This document shows, piece after piece, positions 1 to 10,691 of a stretch of DNA of 64,000 nucleotides. Made by a program: the position numbers and the translations under genes. This DNA is from Ifrita kowaldi. Lineage: Eukaryota; Chordata; Aves; Passeriformes; Cinclosomatidae. Where the stretch lies: NCBI GenBank assembly GCA_013398055.1, contig VZRS01011941.1, forward strand, positions 1 to 64,000, read 5' to 3'. Position 1 is the first letter of the stretch. Each line of letters begins with the position of its first letter. The notes under the pieces are model-generated. The model made no database searches, was not told the origin of the DNA, and saw only the letters and a program-made list of their open reading frames with translations.

Positions 1-180
1 CCTGACAAAACCTCTGTAGGCTCAGACTTCCGCTTCGGGGTCTTCATGAGCCTCTTGATACCTGACAAAACCTCTCCTGGTTCTGACCTTCGCTCGGGGG
101 TCCTTAAAATCTTCCTTTTGCCTGACATGACCTCAACTGGCTCCAACTTCTGCTTTGGAGTCCTCCTTTTACTTCCTGAT
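1..180 (-). repeat. 60-nt coding tandem units in the Ki-67 repeat exon
   Basis: Three diverged in-frame copies with exactly 60-nt period, each starting CCTGACA on the plus strand at 1, 61 and 121. The array continues beyond the window edge. Confidence 0.9.
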
Positions 181-388
181 TTCACCAGAGATGCTGGTTT
201 TTCTGGAATTACAGCCAAACTATCCATATTATCTTCATGCACAGCTTTCCTTTTTCCAGGAGTTTTTGTGGCTATTTCATCAAACATAGATGGAGATGAC
301 TCCTCTCCCAGAAAGTGGAATATGCCCGGACTCTCTTGCTTCTGTTCTGAAGCATCTGAATTATTTAAAGGTGACACCATCATCTCTC
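1..388 (-). CDS. MKI67: MKI67 repeat exon (start only; continues off the left edge)
   Basis: This is the 5' end of the giant exon that holds the Ki-67 repeats. After about 69 unique residues (EMMVSPLNNSD...PASLVK), three 20-residue units begin at S1058: SGSKRRTPKQKLEPVEVM, a second ending RRSEPGEVL, and SGIKRLMKTPKRKSEPTEVL. Each unit carries a TP site. At DNA level they are exact 60-nt periods (1-60, 61-120, 121-180). Acceptor TTCAG precedes 388. Confidence 0.93.
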
Positions 389-3300
389 CTGAAATAAGCA
401 GTATATTTGTCATTTCGAAAATAAATTAAGCAGAAAATCCAAACATTTTAATTGCTGTAGAATTAAAAATCGATTCAAATAGAATCTTCTAGAAACCAAA
501 ATCCAAACATGTGCATGGGTTTGTTGCCACACCTGAAACAACACTTCAACAGTTTGAAGTTTCCCACTACATAAAATGAATAATAGAATATCCTACTCAG
601 AAATTAACTGGAACTACAACACTTTCTTCTAATACCTGATAAATCCCAATGGTTCCTTTCATGGGTTACTGGATGCTTCACCTCAGTTAAGTCTGCCTAG
701 GCTGAGATTGCTGCTAACCCATAATACACCTAAACATTCCTTTTTTAAACATACCAGATTCCTCAGGGGTGTGCAAGTCAGAAATGTCCCCTGCAGGACA
801 CGGTGGTGTGAACTCAGCATTCCGAGCAGCAGCCAAAGGTAATGTTCCTCCACCCTGATTTTTTGGAGTTTGAAACATTTCAGGCACTCCTAGAAATTGT
901 ATTTGGAGAAATGAGCACGTTTTGACAAACAACTGCACTGCTGGCAGAGTGAGCAGCAGACTTTAGAACCTCACCTGTGAAGCTTTCATCCATATCCATG
1001 TTTAGCTTCAGCATGGGATTTTTTACCACTTTAGGGACGTGTCCAGCAGATCTGACTGTGGTGGAATAAGCTCTACCTACAACTATAGTAGCAGGTGACT
1101 CTGCATGACCTGTGCTGAAGTGATCTTTGATTTTCTTCTCTGGAGTCTGCAGAGGTAAAGGGAAAAAAAAAATAAAGAGTTATTAACCCAAGATTCTTCC
1201 TGGTGGAAGAGGTGGCCAAGCTCCTTCCGTCATTTATCACCAGTCCTCGTTAACTGGGAGGTTCCAGAGGACTGGAGGATGTCCAGTGCCAAGAAGGGTT
1301 GGAAGGCCCAGCCAGCCTGGGATTAGGAAAGGCAAGCCCTGCCTGATTTTTATGATGAGAGGTTGGACTCCATGATCTTGGAGGTCTTTTCCAACCTTAA
1401 TAATTCCATGATTTCTTTTGTACAAATCTCCATTTCCCACATGCTGTGAGAGACATCAACCCCCATTTAACACCACACCAAGAACTTCCAGCTTCTCTAT
1501 CAAAATCCATTCAAGCTGTTTGGTGGTCATGCAAGAAAATAAAACAAAGAAACAGACAAGGATACCTTTAGTGGGTGGTTAATTCTCTTCACAGGTCTTC
1601 CTTTACAGACACTTTTTTTAGCAATCTTTGACTGTGGTCTTGCAACTCCCAATTTTACCACTTCTGCCCAAGATTTTGCAACTAGAAGCAAATAAGAAAA
1701 AACCACTTCAACTCTCAGCTGTGTAAATGGACAATTATTTCTTTATGGTTCCCACACATTTTCTGCAGTCTGCCAGAGGAAAGTGTTTGTTGTTATCTGA
1801 CAACACCTAAAGTGTTCTCTGAAATGTTTTCAATTTGAAAATGGAATTTCACCTGAAGGTTAAGAAGAGTCCAAGTATCCAGTGTGGCTTTCCACACCAA
1901 AACAATGAGCTTCACACAGTGTCAAACACAGCTCAGACCCTACAACTGAACACTGACCAATTCCTTCCTTCCTCTTTTAAAAGGAACTCATTTTTCCCAA
2001 CAGAAACTCGTCATGAGCCTTTCAGCCTCGTTCATTATAGATGAGTTTTCCTCTGGTGAGATTTGACTTAAGAGAAATAGTTTCTAAGTGAAGTTTCTTT
2101 TACCACCTTCCTGAGGAATTTCAGGCAGGAAAACTATTTATTTATCCTGCATTTAGATCTACACAGGTTTCCCATAATTTCTCTTGTATCACCTTCTCCT
2201 TGTGACACACTCCCAAAATTCCTGAAGCAAGGTTACCTTCATCACAGCATCATTCTGTACACAGCAGCGGCAGCAGGGAATTACAGCTGTGGACTAAATG
2301 AAGCTGGAAGTTGTAGGACACCTGCCTTGTTTACTTCAGAAAAAATCTATCAGAACACAGGGATCATATAAAAGAAATTATTTTTTAAAGTAGAGATAAA
2401 AAGGGGAATGCTGTTCCTAAAGAAAAGGATGTTATTATTCTCTTGTCAGAATTGCTAAGTCAGTCTGTAAATAAAAAGAAACTTTGAAAAGCTGACATTG
2501 CCAGGATGTGCAGAATGCAGAGAAAAATGCCAAGCATCCAGGAAATTATCTGAAAAAGCACTGGAAACAGAGTTTTATTTTGGATCTGAAATTTTAAGAG
2601 CTGTGATGTTCATGTTACAGAAGGAACTGATGCAGTGATATTAAAAAGCACATTACAAAGAGCTGGTGAGAAATGGACTGCCATCAATATTTGTCAACAG
2701 CTCTGCTGCCATTAAAACAGACAGAATAACAAAAAGCAATAAAAATTCCTGGGTGAATGGGGAATTTGACTTTGTCAAACTGATTTCACTGATGAAAACA
2801 GGTGACAAAATACACCCTACTTAAAAGTTTATTCAAAATTCAAAACTCAAAGAACCAGAACCCCCCTATTACAGTTTCCAATGCTGTCAAAACTATTTCA
2901 AATCAGTGCTCAACACTGAGAATTTTGAAGATTTGAAAGTAACACCCACTTATGACCCTATTTTTTGTTTCTATCTGTTATGTACCACTTTGAGTGGTCA
3001 AATGCAGTTCAGTTCCTGGACTAAGGTTGGGAGCCTTGTATAAAAATAAGGCACAAAGTGAAGGTGCTTTGCTATAAAATGTTACATTTTTCCAAACAAA
3101 ATTGATGTGATAAACATGGTTTGGTTTAACACTACCTGAACTTGACAGATTTTAAAGATCACGACTCTAACCTTGCAAAAAGAATGTAAGTTTTACCTTT
3201 TTTCAACTTCTGAACATTAAGATTTGTGTTTAAATCAGCTTATAGATGCTTTAATATATTTGCTTTATGAATGAGAAAATGCAACACTTTGCACTTCCAA

Positions 3301-6300
3301 GAAGCCCAGCAGATTTCAGAAGATTCACCAATTATTTAGTGCATAACAAAAAAAGGCCTTCTCTGGTTTGGTTCCTGTATCTGAAAGCATGAAAGTGAAT
3401 ATTAAAAATTATCTGTCAAAACCAACCTAATAAATTGGCACTGGAGGCACCACTTCTCCTCTTGGCACTGATAACAGCCACAGCCCCACCTCTGCTCTTC
3501 CTGGCAGTGCCCTTCAAGCCCAGCTGGGCACTTCTGGTTGACTTGGTGGGTGCCACTGTCACCAAGGCTTTGGCATCCTGGGCAGCAGGAGAAGATGTCG
3601 GTGTTTTCCCTTGGACATCACTTTCCTCCTTTGGATCCACATCTTCAGTGCCAGCATCCTTCTCCTCTGCAATTGGGAATGGTGTGGGGGGCTGGGAGAT
3701 GGAGAAACGCCCTCTCCTGAAAGGGGCTGCAGAGCCTGAAGGAACTTCGGGTGTTGCCTTCCCTGAGGGAGGGGATGAGGCACCTGGGGACTGCTGGGCT
3801 GGGGAATTTTTGGGTGACCTTTTTTCTCCCTGGTAAGAAAAACAGACATTAGCGAATGGAGGATATTTCCTTCTTTTTAATGAGGTGATCTGTCCAGGGA
3901 ACCCTCCCTGAGACTGGGATTATTTTACTTTTTTGGGAATGATCCAGGAAATGATTCTTAAACTGTTCATCAAGTTTGAGGCTAAGTTTGGCAGGAGGGT
4001 TTACCTTCCTTTTGATCCTCCCACTTTCCCATCCTTACCCTTCATCCATCCCCAGCCACCAATATAAATCATTTTATGTCAAATTTAGATTCAGATGGAT
4101 TGATTTTTAGTTTTTAGTCTGATTTTTCTTTGTCTGTTTTACCCATCCATTAAGTAGCAGAGTGACCTTGCCAATGAACTTTGTGGCACTTTCACTTTAA
4201 AATAAACCTGGTTTTGCTGATGCCTTTGCTGACGATTCTTTGAGCATCCCAAATCACTCATGAGTGACACCAGCATGCATCACACAAGGCTTACTACTCA
4301 TTTTGAATTAATAGATAATAGAATAAATACATATATAATAGAATTTATAAATTCTGATCACAGTAATGGACTCGGCAACTTGATTACTCTTAACATTTAC
4401 CTGATCTATCAAGTGCTTCAACCCCTGAATCTTTTTGAGCACAGCCCGGGGAGAGTTTCCATGGGGTAAACTCCGCCTGGCAGGGAGAGCTCCTCTTTTC
4501 AAGGGAGAGTTGGGAGGCAAACTTTTATCAAAGAGTTCTGGACTCAGATGACCACCAAAAGACACTCTTTTTCTTTTTCCCAAAGTTTGAGGGAGCATTT
4601 CACCACTTTTCTTCTGAGAGATTCTTTTTGTCTTGCCTGAAAAGAACAATTGAAAATATTTTTAGATTATCTAAGAAACTAAGGCAGCATTTTAAGCCTT
4701 CCTTGTGCATTTCAAAGTTGGAAACAAACCCAAAGAAACTCACCTTAAGGAGAAACAGATTCAATCCAGAATATTTTATACATATTGTGTATTGTTATGG
4801 TCAAATGTAACTCCATGATAAATACTTCACAATTAGTGTCAGCAATTGGTTCTGCATTTTATCCAAGTGGAAGAATTCTTAGAAAAGTGTTACAGAATTT
4901 CTCTAATACAAAAAACAAGGCAGGGGATCCCATGTATTTACCTGAGTCTTCTCCATGCAAGAGGCCAGGAGTTTTAGTTTCTGAGCCAGGCTCAGTGTCT
5001 TTGAGCTCAGCAGCACTTCCAGACCTTCTCTTGGCTGACAGTCTCCGAGGTGTTGCAGCACTGGCATCTTCCAAATCCTGGTTTTGGTGATACCCCTCCA
5101 TAGCCAGCTCTGCTGGAGTTCCACTGGCTTTTCTGCCTGAATCTTGATGTTCCTGACCAGCGTTTGTCTCCAGTGCTGTTTCAGTCAGCACTCCAGAGGT
5201 CCTTGGCCTTCCCCTTTTCCTTCCAGAGCCAGGTGTCTGACCAGCAGAAGATGCCATAATCCCTTCTGAAGTCGGTGCCTCTGAATGGACACTTTTGTCC
5301 AAGAAATTTTTGCTTTGCCTGCTGTTTCTTCTGGGACTCTTGGAATTAGAGAGAGAGGTGGGGGTTTCACAATGTCCCACCTTCAAGTTATCCAGGTTTG
5401 CCTGATCCCAGATTTCTTTCAGCACTCCTTGGACAGGTTTTCCTGGTGTTTGTTGTTTGCTGTTTTGTCCTTGCTTTAAGCATTTGTCTTCTGGCAAAGG
5501 CAGTTCTGTGTTATCAATTCTGCACACTGAATCTTCCCCTGGAGCTCCAGCTGGGATTTCTGGAAGAGACTTCAGTTTCAATGATCCACGCCGTGGGGTC
5601 CTTGGAGTCTCAGGATTTCCAGGATTCATTCCAGTGGTGTCTTTGGGAGGTGACACGAACAGAGACCGAGGACTCTTCCTCCTGGGCGTTGCTGTGGACA
5701 GCACACATTTACCACCCTCAGCAGCGCTGGGGGTGGGGGTTGTGGGGCTGCACATTGTCCCTTTAGCTGGACAATCCAACCTTTCTATGGAGCACTGCTG
5801 CAGTGCAAACAGGGAATTCCTATGGTTCTCCTTGCTGGGTTTGGGTGTAACTGCAGTACCTTTGCATCTGCCTGGTGTCCCTAATTCCTTAGGACCCTGC
5901 AAAGGACTCTGACCAGTATCTCCTGACACCTCCTTTGAATTCGGAGTTCGAGGACTCCTGGTAAAACTCTTCCTGGGAGCTCTTCCTACAGCTGACAGCT
6001 TCTTAAATCCTGGGCTGTTTCCATCTTCTCTTCTTACAATTGGACATTCTTCACTATTTTCCCTTCTGCCTGTTTCCTTTCCTTTAGTCAGGCTGCCCAG
6101 ATCAAAAAGACAGTTCAGGGGTGAAATGGGAGCATTTGGCTCTGGCAGAACACTCCCAGGGTCTCCTTTTGCAGCTTGTTGAGAGGCACGTTGCCTGTGC
6201 AGAGGTTTTTCCACTTTCATCTCATTCTTCATATTTTCATAGAGTTTACTAAAGGGAGACATTTCATTTTGCTTTTTAAGAACATGATGTATTCTCTGTG

Positions 6301-8946
6301 AAGATTTGGGTGTTCGGAGTTTGACAGGGAAAGCTTCAGGAAGACTTTCCTCTGGAGTTTGTTTATTTTCATTGGCATTTTTTTCTTCACACTCAGCATT
6401 ATCTACAAAGTAAGCAAAACAAAACAAAAATAGAGATGCAGAGTTACTTCAAAATTGTACAACTACAAATATAAGTTCCATAAATACAAATTAAAAATTC
6501 CTTCTTTTCCCTCCCAAGATGGTCAACCAAGATCTACTGAAATGGAACACTTGAAAGCAGCCTGGGCTTTTTGCACTGGAACAAAAATCTGTCAGAAATT
6601 ATAATAAAGAACCTTCTCTGAAACTCAGGGCTATTTAAGATAAGAAAGATAGGAATGTGAAACCCTGGCATTTAACCAGTCTATGGGTTATAATTATCCA
6701 GAATTAGCAGCTCTGGATTTTTCTGGTTCTACAGGAAACAGCTCCTGTAAACAATTATTTCAATATCTACCATGTAACTCCAAAATTACACTTGTTTCAA
6801 TTTTTTCTTAGGAAAGAATGCACGAGAGAATGCAGTATTTGCTTGAAAATGTGTAACTGTAGGTCAGCAGAGAAGTTCAAGTTAAATTTTAATGGCAGAG
6901 GTGAATTCACACCTGTCATGATGAGATCTAAGCATGATGAGATAATTACTGACACAGCAAGGTGTTCTCAGACAGAAAAGTCTTAAAAAGCCTTTTTTTC
7001 CCTCCTTAAACCTTGTTTTAATTCTTATGCTAAGCAAAAATGCAGTTAAGGGGACAAAAGCAAACAAAGCCCCCAGAAAACCGGTACCAACCTGAAGCAT
7101 CAAGACTTCTGGCTCCTGAAGTTTGTTTGTGTAATAATTCCACTCCTGCCACCTGCTGAACATGAAGAACCTGTAAATTTGTACAACATTACAGCAGAGA
7201 AACAGACATTTTACAGTTTAGCTTTCAATTCTACATTGAAAACAACTATTTGTGAGAGACTATGCATTGTCCCTAAACAGGCTTTAAAGTATTCAAATTA
7301 AATCCTTGAACTTTGCAGTATTTAACATTGAGCAATACATTTGAGACTCTAAAGAGAAGTTTATCTTGTTTTATCATTTAAATTCTGAACTGTCAAAGCA
7401 GCTGTAAAATAAGAATAAAAACACTCAAATCTCTCCTTGTTACCAGACCCAGTGGAAGATTTATAGCTCTATCTGTATTAGTAACATCATGAATTATTAA
7501 TTATCCTTTACCAAAAACTGACAAATTTTTGACTAAAATTTAGACTACAAATTTCTAAATTTTGGAGAGTATTTATCTGAAGGAGTTTATTTGTATTTTA
7601 GACAGAAAGGCACTTCAAGGCTGAAAAACTACTCCTAAGAAGAAAACAGAACAGGGAAATAGAAAACCATATCACTATCACCAATGTATTTGTAAAGAAA
7701 ATACCCACGGGCACGAATTTACCTGCAGGGTTTCATCTTTTGGAGACCTGGAACGCCTCTTCTTCGGAGTTGATTGCAGAGGATATTCAAACCTGAAAGA
7801 AATATTTTAAAATACAATTTTTTGTCACATAGTTGATGACTTAAATTCCTGTTATTAAGAGGAATGACCTAGGAAGAGCTGTCCCTTCCCAACAATGCAC
7901 ACATCTCAATTTGAAAGGCTTTAGCAACTTAAAACCACTTTCAATTTCCCCCTAAAACTGACAACTCTTGAAACAAAATCAGAATTATCTCTCTAGACAG
8001 TTCTATTTTTATTGATTTAGTTTAATGTAATATAAGTGATAAAAAGATATCTTTAAGCCATCCTGCCTTCTGATGAAGGCCTGCAAGACTTTATGAACTA
8101 AACTTCATTAATTTGCACTCTAGAATCAAATAATTAAGGAGTGTGGCCCTGGCACCCACCTGAAAGAACGATCAATAATGGTTAAAACATCTCCGTGCTT
8201 CAGGGGAACAGGCTGCTCAAAGCAAGCCCCATTGAGCTGCGTGGGGTTGACTGTGCTTAAATTAGTCAGGACTGCCTAAAAATCAAACAGAGAGTTCAGT
8301 GACTGCCGAGATGCACCAAGGCAATGCATATTTCAATAAAACACAAGCACCTCACCTCCTTGTTCTCATTTATCTCAATTTTGCAGTGCTCATTGGACAC
8401 CCACGGCAGCCGCATGCGGATGTCACATTCTTTTTTCCTGCGGGGAAACACAAGTTCAGTTTCACACAAAACACGGGGAAATCTGCTGTGGAATTAGGAA
8501 ATTTCCCAACATTTTAGTTAATAATGGCACAGCAGCATAATTTCTCAAATTTGAAGAAAATCTCTAATGCTTTTGATTTGCTGTTGGTCTTATCACTTTT
8601 ATTCCCTACCCCAGATTTCCTGATGCCAGAAACTTAGTCAATCAATAAATAAAAGTAGTTCTGGCAAGGAAAGGACAAAAAGCAGTAATAAAATAAAGTT
8701 CAGCTTTCTACTCTTACATCAACCTTAATCCAGTATCACCTTCCCTCCTCTGTACACCATTCCTCCATTAACATTTATTTTTGTAAACAAGCATTAAAAG
8801 ACATGATCTGCAGGAAAGCACTCATTATTTCAATGTATGCAAGCAAATTCTCACCTTCCAAATAAACAAGAAGTTGAGGTGAGTGGAAAAATAATTCCAT
8901 CAGTCCCATTCCTTTTAATGACAACGATTTTCCCATAGCGTGGCAT
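1..8946 (-). CDS. MKI67: MKI67, proliferation marker Ki-67 (5' two-thirds of N-terminal half; partial, runs off left edge)
   Basis: Twelve coding exons were joined by GT-AG borders with matching phases: 8946-8855, 8437-8356, 8275-8160, 7792-7723, 7170-7092, 6402-4942, 4636-4401, 3829-3427, 1681-1566, 1146-975, 889-755, 388-1. They give about 1116 residues with no internal stop. Seen: an FHA domain (about 8-98, with GR at 30-31, S45/H48 and N73-G74), a long S/T-P-rich basic linker, the PP1-docking RVSF at 657-660 followed by FDKSLPPNSPLKRG, the conserved KRRSGAS...AKSWAEVVKLG block, and the start of the Ki-67 repeats at about residue 1058. Known of the family: Ki-67 is a nuclear protein of cycling cells, recruits PP1 to anaphase chromosomes, and acts as a surfactant of the perichromosomal layer. 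The C-terminal LR chromatin-binding domain must lie outside the window. The start ATG is chosen by homology to the human MWPTRRLVTIKRSG N-terminus. Identity is secure; exact 5' UTR splicing is inferred. Confidence 0.96.
755..889 (-). CDS. MKI67: MKI67 exon, pre-repeat region
   Basis: Residues 943-987. GVPEMFQTP corresponds to the human LSGIAEMFKTP element that precedes the repeat array. Acceptor TCTAG, donor GTATGT, phase 1 out. Confidence 0.92.
975..1146 (-). CDS. MKI67: MKI67 exon, pre-repeat region
   Basis: Residues 886-942. HFSTGHAESPATIVVGRAYS matches the human FSTGHANSPCTIIIGKAH segment. Acceptor TGCAG, donor GTGAGG, phase 1 out. Confidence 0.94.
1236..1415 (+). mobile_element. CR1 LINE fragment, internally deleted
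   Basis: Starts with reverse-transcriptase-region-like sequence (GGTTCCAGAGGACTGGAGGA) and ends with a CR1 tail (TTCCAACCTTAATAATTCCA). In an MKI67 intron 90 bp upstream of the exon at 1146. Confidence 0.7.
1566..1681 (-). CDS. MKI67: MKI67 exon, AKSWAEVVKLG block
   Basis: Residues 847-885. AKSWAEVVKLG matches human AKSWADVVKLG, the conserved motif just before the repeats. Acceptor TCTAG, donor GTATCC. Confidence 0.94.
3427..3829 (-). CDS. MKI67: MKI67 exon, S/P-rich linker
   Basis: Residues 713-846 begin with GEKRSPKNSP and end with KRRSGASSANLL, whose final block is conserved in mammals. RGRFSISQPPTPFPIAEE lies in the middle. Acceptor ACCAG, donor GTTGGT; phase 0 in, phase 1 out. The long plus-strand frame over the same bases is a shadow. 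Confidence 0.92.
4401..4636 (-). CDS. MKI67: MKI67 exon with PP1-docking RVSF motif
   Basis: Residues 634-712 include KRKRVSFGGHLSPELFDKSL followed by PPNSPLKRG. RVSF is the canonical RVxF docking site for protein phosphatase 1. The following FDxxLPPN(S/T)PLKRG is the Ki-67/RepoMan-specific extension that selects the gamma isoform. Both are intact. The Ser inside RVSF and the SP in PPNSPLK are the sites known to be regulated by mitotic phosphorylation in human. Confidence 0.96.
4942..6402 (-). CDS. MKI67: MKI67 large linker exon (486 codons)
   Basis: This is the main unstructured region, residues 147-633. SPFSKLYENMKNEM near its start matches the conserved SPFWKLYESVKKEL of mammalian Ki-67. 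The rest is rich in SP, TP and basic residues with many candidate CDK sites (TPRRKSPRS, ETPRTPRRGS, TPKPSKENHR). Acceptor TGTAG, donor GTAAAT. The open frame continues 25 nt upstream of 6402 into the intron but that part is not coding. Confidence 0.95.
7092..7170 (-). CDS. MKI67: MKI67 exon, linker
   Basis: Residues 121-146 (VLHVQQVAGVELL...LDAS), phase 0 in and phase 1 out. The reading frame used joins both neighbouring exons without stops. The longer open frame over the same bases is out of phase and was rejected. Confidence 0.85.
7723..7792 (-). CDS. MKI67: MKI67 exon, post-FHA basic linker
   Basis: Residues 97-120 contain a basic, serine-rich stretch, STPKKRRSRSPK, which looks like a nuclear localisation signal. 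Acceptor TTCAG, donor GTAAAT; phases match both neighbours. Confidence 0.9.
8160..8275 (-). CDS. MKI67: MKI67 exon, end of FHA domain
   Basis: Residues 59-96 include NPTQLNG and LKHGDVLTIIDRSF, the last conserved FHA strands. Acceptor TTTAG, donor GTGGGT; the split codon encodes Arg97. Confidence 0.93.
8356..8437 (-). CDS. MKI67: MKI67 exon, FHA core
   Basis: Residues 31-58 contain CDIRMRLPWVSNEHCKIEI, matching the FHA phosphothreonine-binding core. The S45..H48 pair corresponds to human Ser and His in VSKQHCKIEI. Acceptor CGCAG and donor GTGAGG; phase 2 in, phase 0 out. Confidence 0.93.
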
Positions 8947-8968
8947 CTTCAAATGTAAGGAGCCTTAC
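8855..8968 (-). CDS. MKI67: MKI67 first coding exon (start codon at 8946)
   Basis: An acceptor TATAG precedes 8968, leaving 22 nt of 5' UTR before the ATG at 8946-8944. Residues 1-30 (MPRYGKIVVIKRNGTDGIIF...SCLFG) form the first strands of the FHA domain. The donor GTGAGA follows 8855 in phase 2, so Arg31 is split across the junction. Confidence 0.93.
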
Positions 8969-10134
8969 CTATAAAAATATGCAGATTACTCATCCTAATC
9001 ATGTTTTACATGTTTATGAGAGTAAATTGATGTAAATGTTCATGTTTTATTTTTGTTCCTGAGATGAGATATTTCCCAATGGACAGCAGAAGAATCTCAG
9101 TGATGTTTACATGTGTTTCCCTGTGTAGAAAACTGGGAATATGTTTACATAAATTGTTAAGACTACTTTCAGGTATTCAGGAGGGTTTTGCTACCCATCA
9201 GAAACTTGGAAAGGTTCAGGAGCAACATAGATTATGTTTTGTCCCACAAGCAACTTAAAAACTCGCTCCTCCTCAGCTAAATCCGAATTTTTCAATCTCT
9301 TACCTAGACGGAAATTCTCAGATCTAAATTTAAAATAGAGACCGAGTGACTGCGGTTGTATTCTCCTGGAAAAGGAGGGAATAGTGGCATCAGCTGCCAG
9401 GAGCACTGGCAGGAACAGCTGGGAAGAGGCTGGAAATTGGGCAATTGATGATCTCTGTCGCGATCGGCTGCGATAGAGCTGAGAGGGAAGCAAGTGCAGA
9501 TCTCTGCATGCACAGATCACGGCAGAAGGAGGAACAGCGCTCAACTGGCATAAGAACCCCAAAGCCACAACACAAGCGATACACTTTTTATATATTTTCA
9601 TGTAACGCATTACTTAATGTATAAACATGATTGCCACAAGCGATCCTCAAGGAAGCGTCTTTATAAACACTCTATATCTGAAAGCAGCAAGGTAAAAACA
9701 ACGGAATTAAATGCAGTTAAGAGGGACCCTTACGGAATTTCTGGGTCGATTTCATGCGATAAACACTTGTTGACAACAAGACACAACTTTGGGGCGAACC
9801 CAGCAGTCCCTTCGGCTTTTAGAGAACACAAATAAATACTCGGTGTCCTGTACCGAGAGCTCCCTGTCCACGGCAGCCACCAGCTCCTACAAGCCGAAAA
9901 ACCCACATGAGCTGCAGATGCCGAAGTTTATGAGCCCGGGCTCCGGGCGGTCACAGCCACCGGCGGGGAGGGGACAGGTAAACACCGGGGGAGAGGGGGG
10001 CAAGAGCCACCATGGGGTGCTAGGTGGCAACCGAGGGGAAGATGTCAGGCGGCCCAACTCCTCCCCGCGGTCCCCGTCACCCCGAAGCCGCGTCCCCCCG
10101 GCCCGACTCCCCTCACCCGCTCGCCCACCCGTAC
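8969..10134 (-). other. Predicted MKI67 intron 1
   Basis: No coding exon or recognisable repeat was seen. The right end merges into the CpG island. A plus-strand donor-like site (ACAG|GTAAAC) at about 9978 could belong to a divergent transcript, without other support. Confidence 0.45.
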
Positions 10135-10470
10135 CTGGGTCTGTCGGAGCCCTGAGGGGCCCCGTGCGGCGGCGTCCGACGCTCCCCCCCCGCGCTCCCG
10201 GCGCGGCGCCGACTGAGCCCTTCCCGCGCGCGCGCGCCGGCCCCCGAGACCTCGCACTGTACTCCGCATCCACCCCCACGGATGTATCCCTCCGCCAGGC
10301 ACCGAAACGGAGCCGCCGGGAGCTGCGCAGACAGACGGACCGGAGCGGCGGCCGCCGCCCGCGCCTGCCGGCAGCAGCCATGGGTGGGGGGCAGCACCGA
10401 GCCCTTCCGGCCGCGACAAGCGGCACCGGACAGAGGGACTCTTTTAGCTCTACCCAGCGCTGAATCCGCG
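10135..10470 (-). other. MKI67: Predicted MKI67 non-coding exon 1 (5' UTR)
   Basis: A good minus-strand donor (CCCAG|GTACGG, GT at 10134-10133) lies inside the CpG island downstream of the predicted promoter. Splicing to the acceptor at 8968 would give a non-coding first exon, as in mammalian MKI67. The 5' boundary is a guess from the CHR position; other donors in this GC-rich stretch are possible. Confidence 0.5.
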
Positions 10471-10497
10471 GACGGAGAAACGAACGCACCGAGCTGA

Positions 10498-10522
10498 CCG
10501 TTGAACATTCGAAAAGGAGCGC
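10498..10522 (-). promoter_or_regulatory. CDE/CHR-like element with adjacent MYB site
   Basis: In the MKI67 direction: GCGC (10522-10519, CDE-like), a 5-nt spacer, TTCGAA (10513-10508, CHR variant), then CAACGG (10503-10498, MYB consensus). The CHR lies about 25 bp downstream of the nearer CCAAT box. These are the DREAM/MMB docking sites of late cell-cycle genes. A further TTTGAA lies upstream at 10604-10599. Function is inferred. Confidence 0.6.
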
Positions 10523-10533
10523 GGCGGCTTCTG

Positions 10534-10574
10534 ATTGGCGGAGGGCGCGGCGCGCGACGCGCAGCGGAGCCAAT
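10534..10574 (-). promoter_or_regulatory. Paired CCAAT (NF-Y) boxes of the MKI67 promoter
   Basis: ATTGG at 10534-10538 is a CCAAT box in the MKI67 direction; CCAAT at 10570-10574 is the opposite orientation. They are 36 bp apart, a spacing typical of the paired NF-Y sites in G2/M cell-cycle promoters. Confidence 0.75.
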
Positions 10575-10691
10575 GAGAAGCGGCGAGGGCGGTTTGAGTT
10601 CAAACGGAGGCGCCGCCCCGCGGAGCCGCTCGCGCCTGAGGCGCCGCCCGGGGCGGAGCGGAGCCACAGCGGAACCGGCCCGGCCCCGGAC

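Noticed and set aside
3435..3836. 133-codon plus-strand frame with a hydrophobic start
   Set aside because: Antisense shadow of the MKI67 exon 3829-3427, whose minus-strand frame matches Ki-67 and has correct splice phases.
6403..6427. Upstream extension of the large Ki-67 open frame giving an ATG start
   Set aside because: It lies beyond the splice acceptor (TGTAG at 6403-6407) and is intron sequence. Translation enters from the exon at 7170-7092.
10224..10237. Z-DNA-forming CG run as a regulatory element
   Set aside because: The alternating run is short and expected within a CpG island; nothing beyond composition supports a specific role.
9789..10667. Overlapping 184- to 238-codon Arg/Pro/Gly-rich frames in the CpG island
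   Set aside because: CpG-island DNA lacks stops by composition. The frames occur on both strands and match nothing known.
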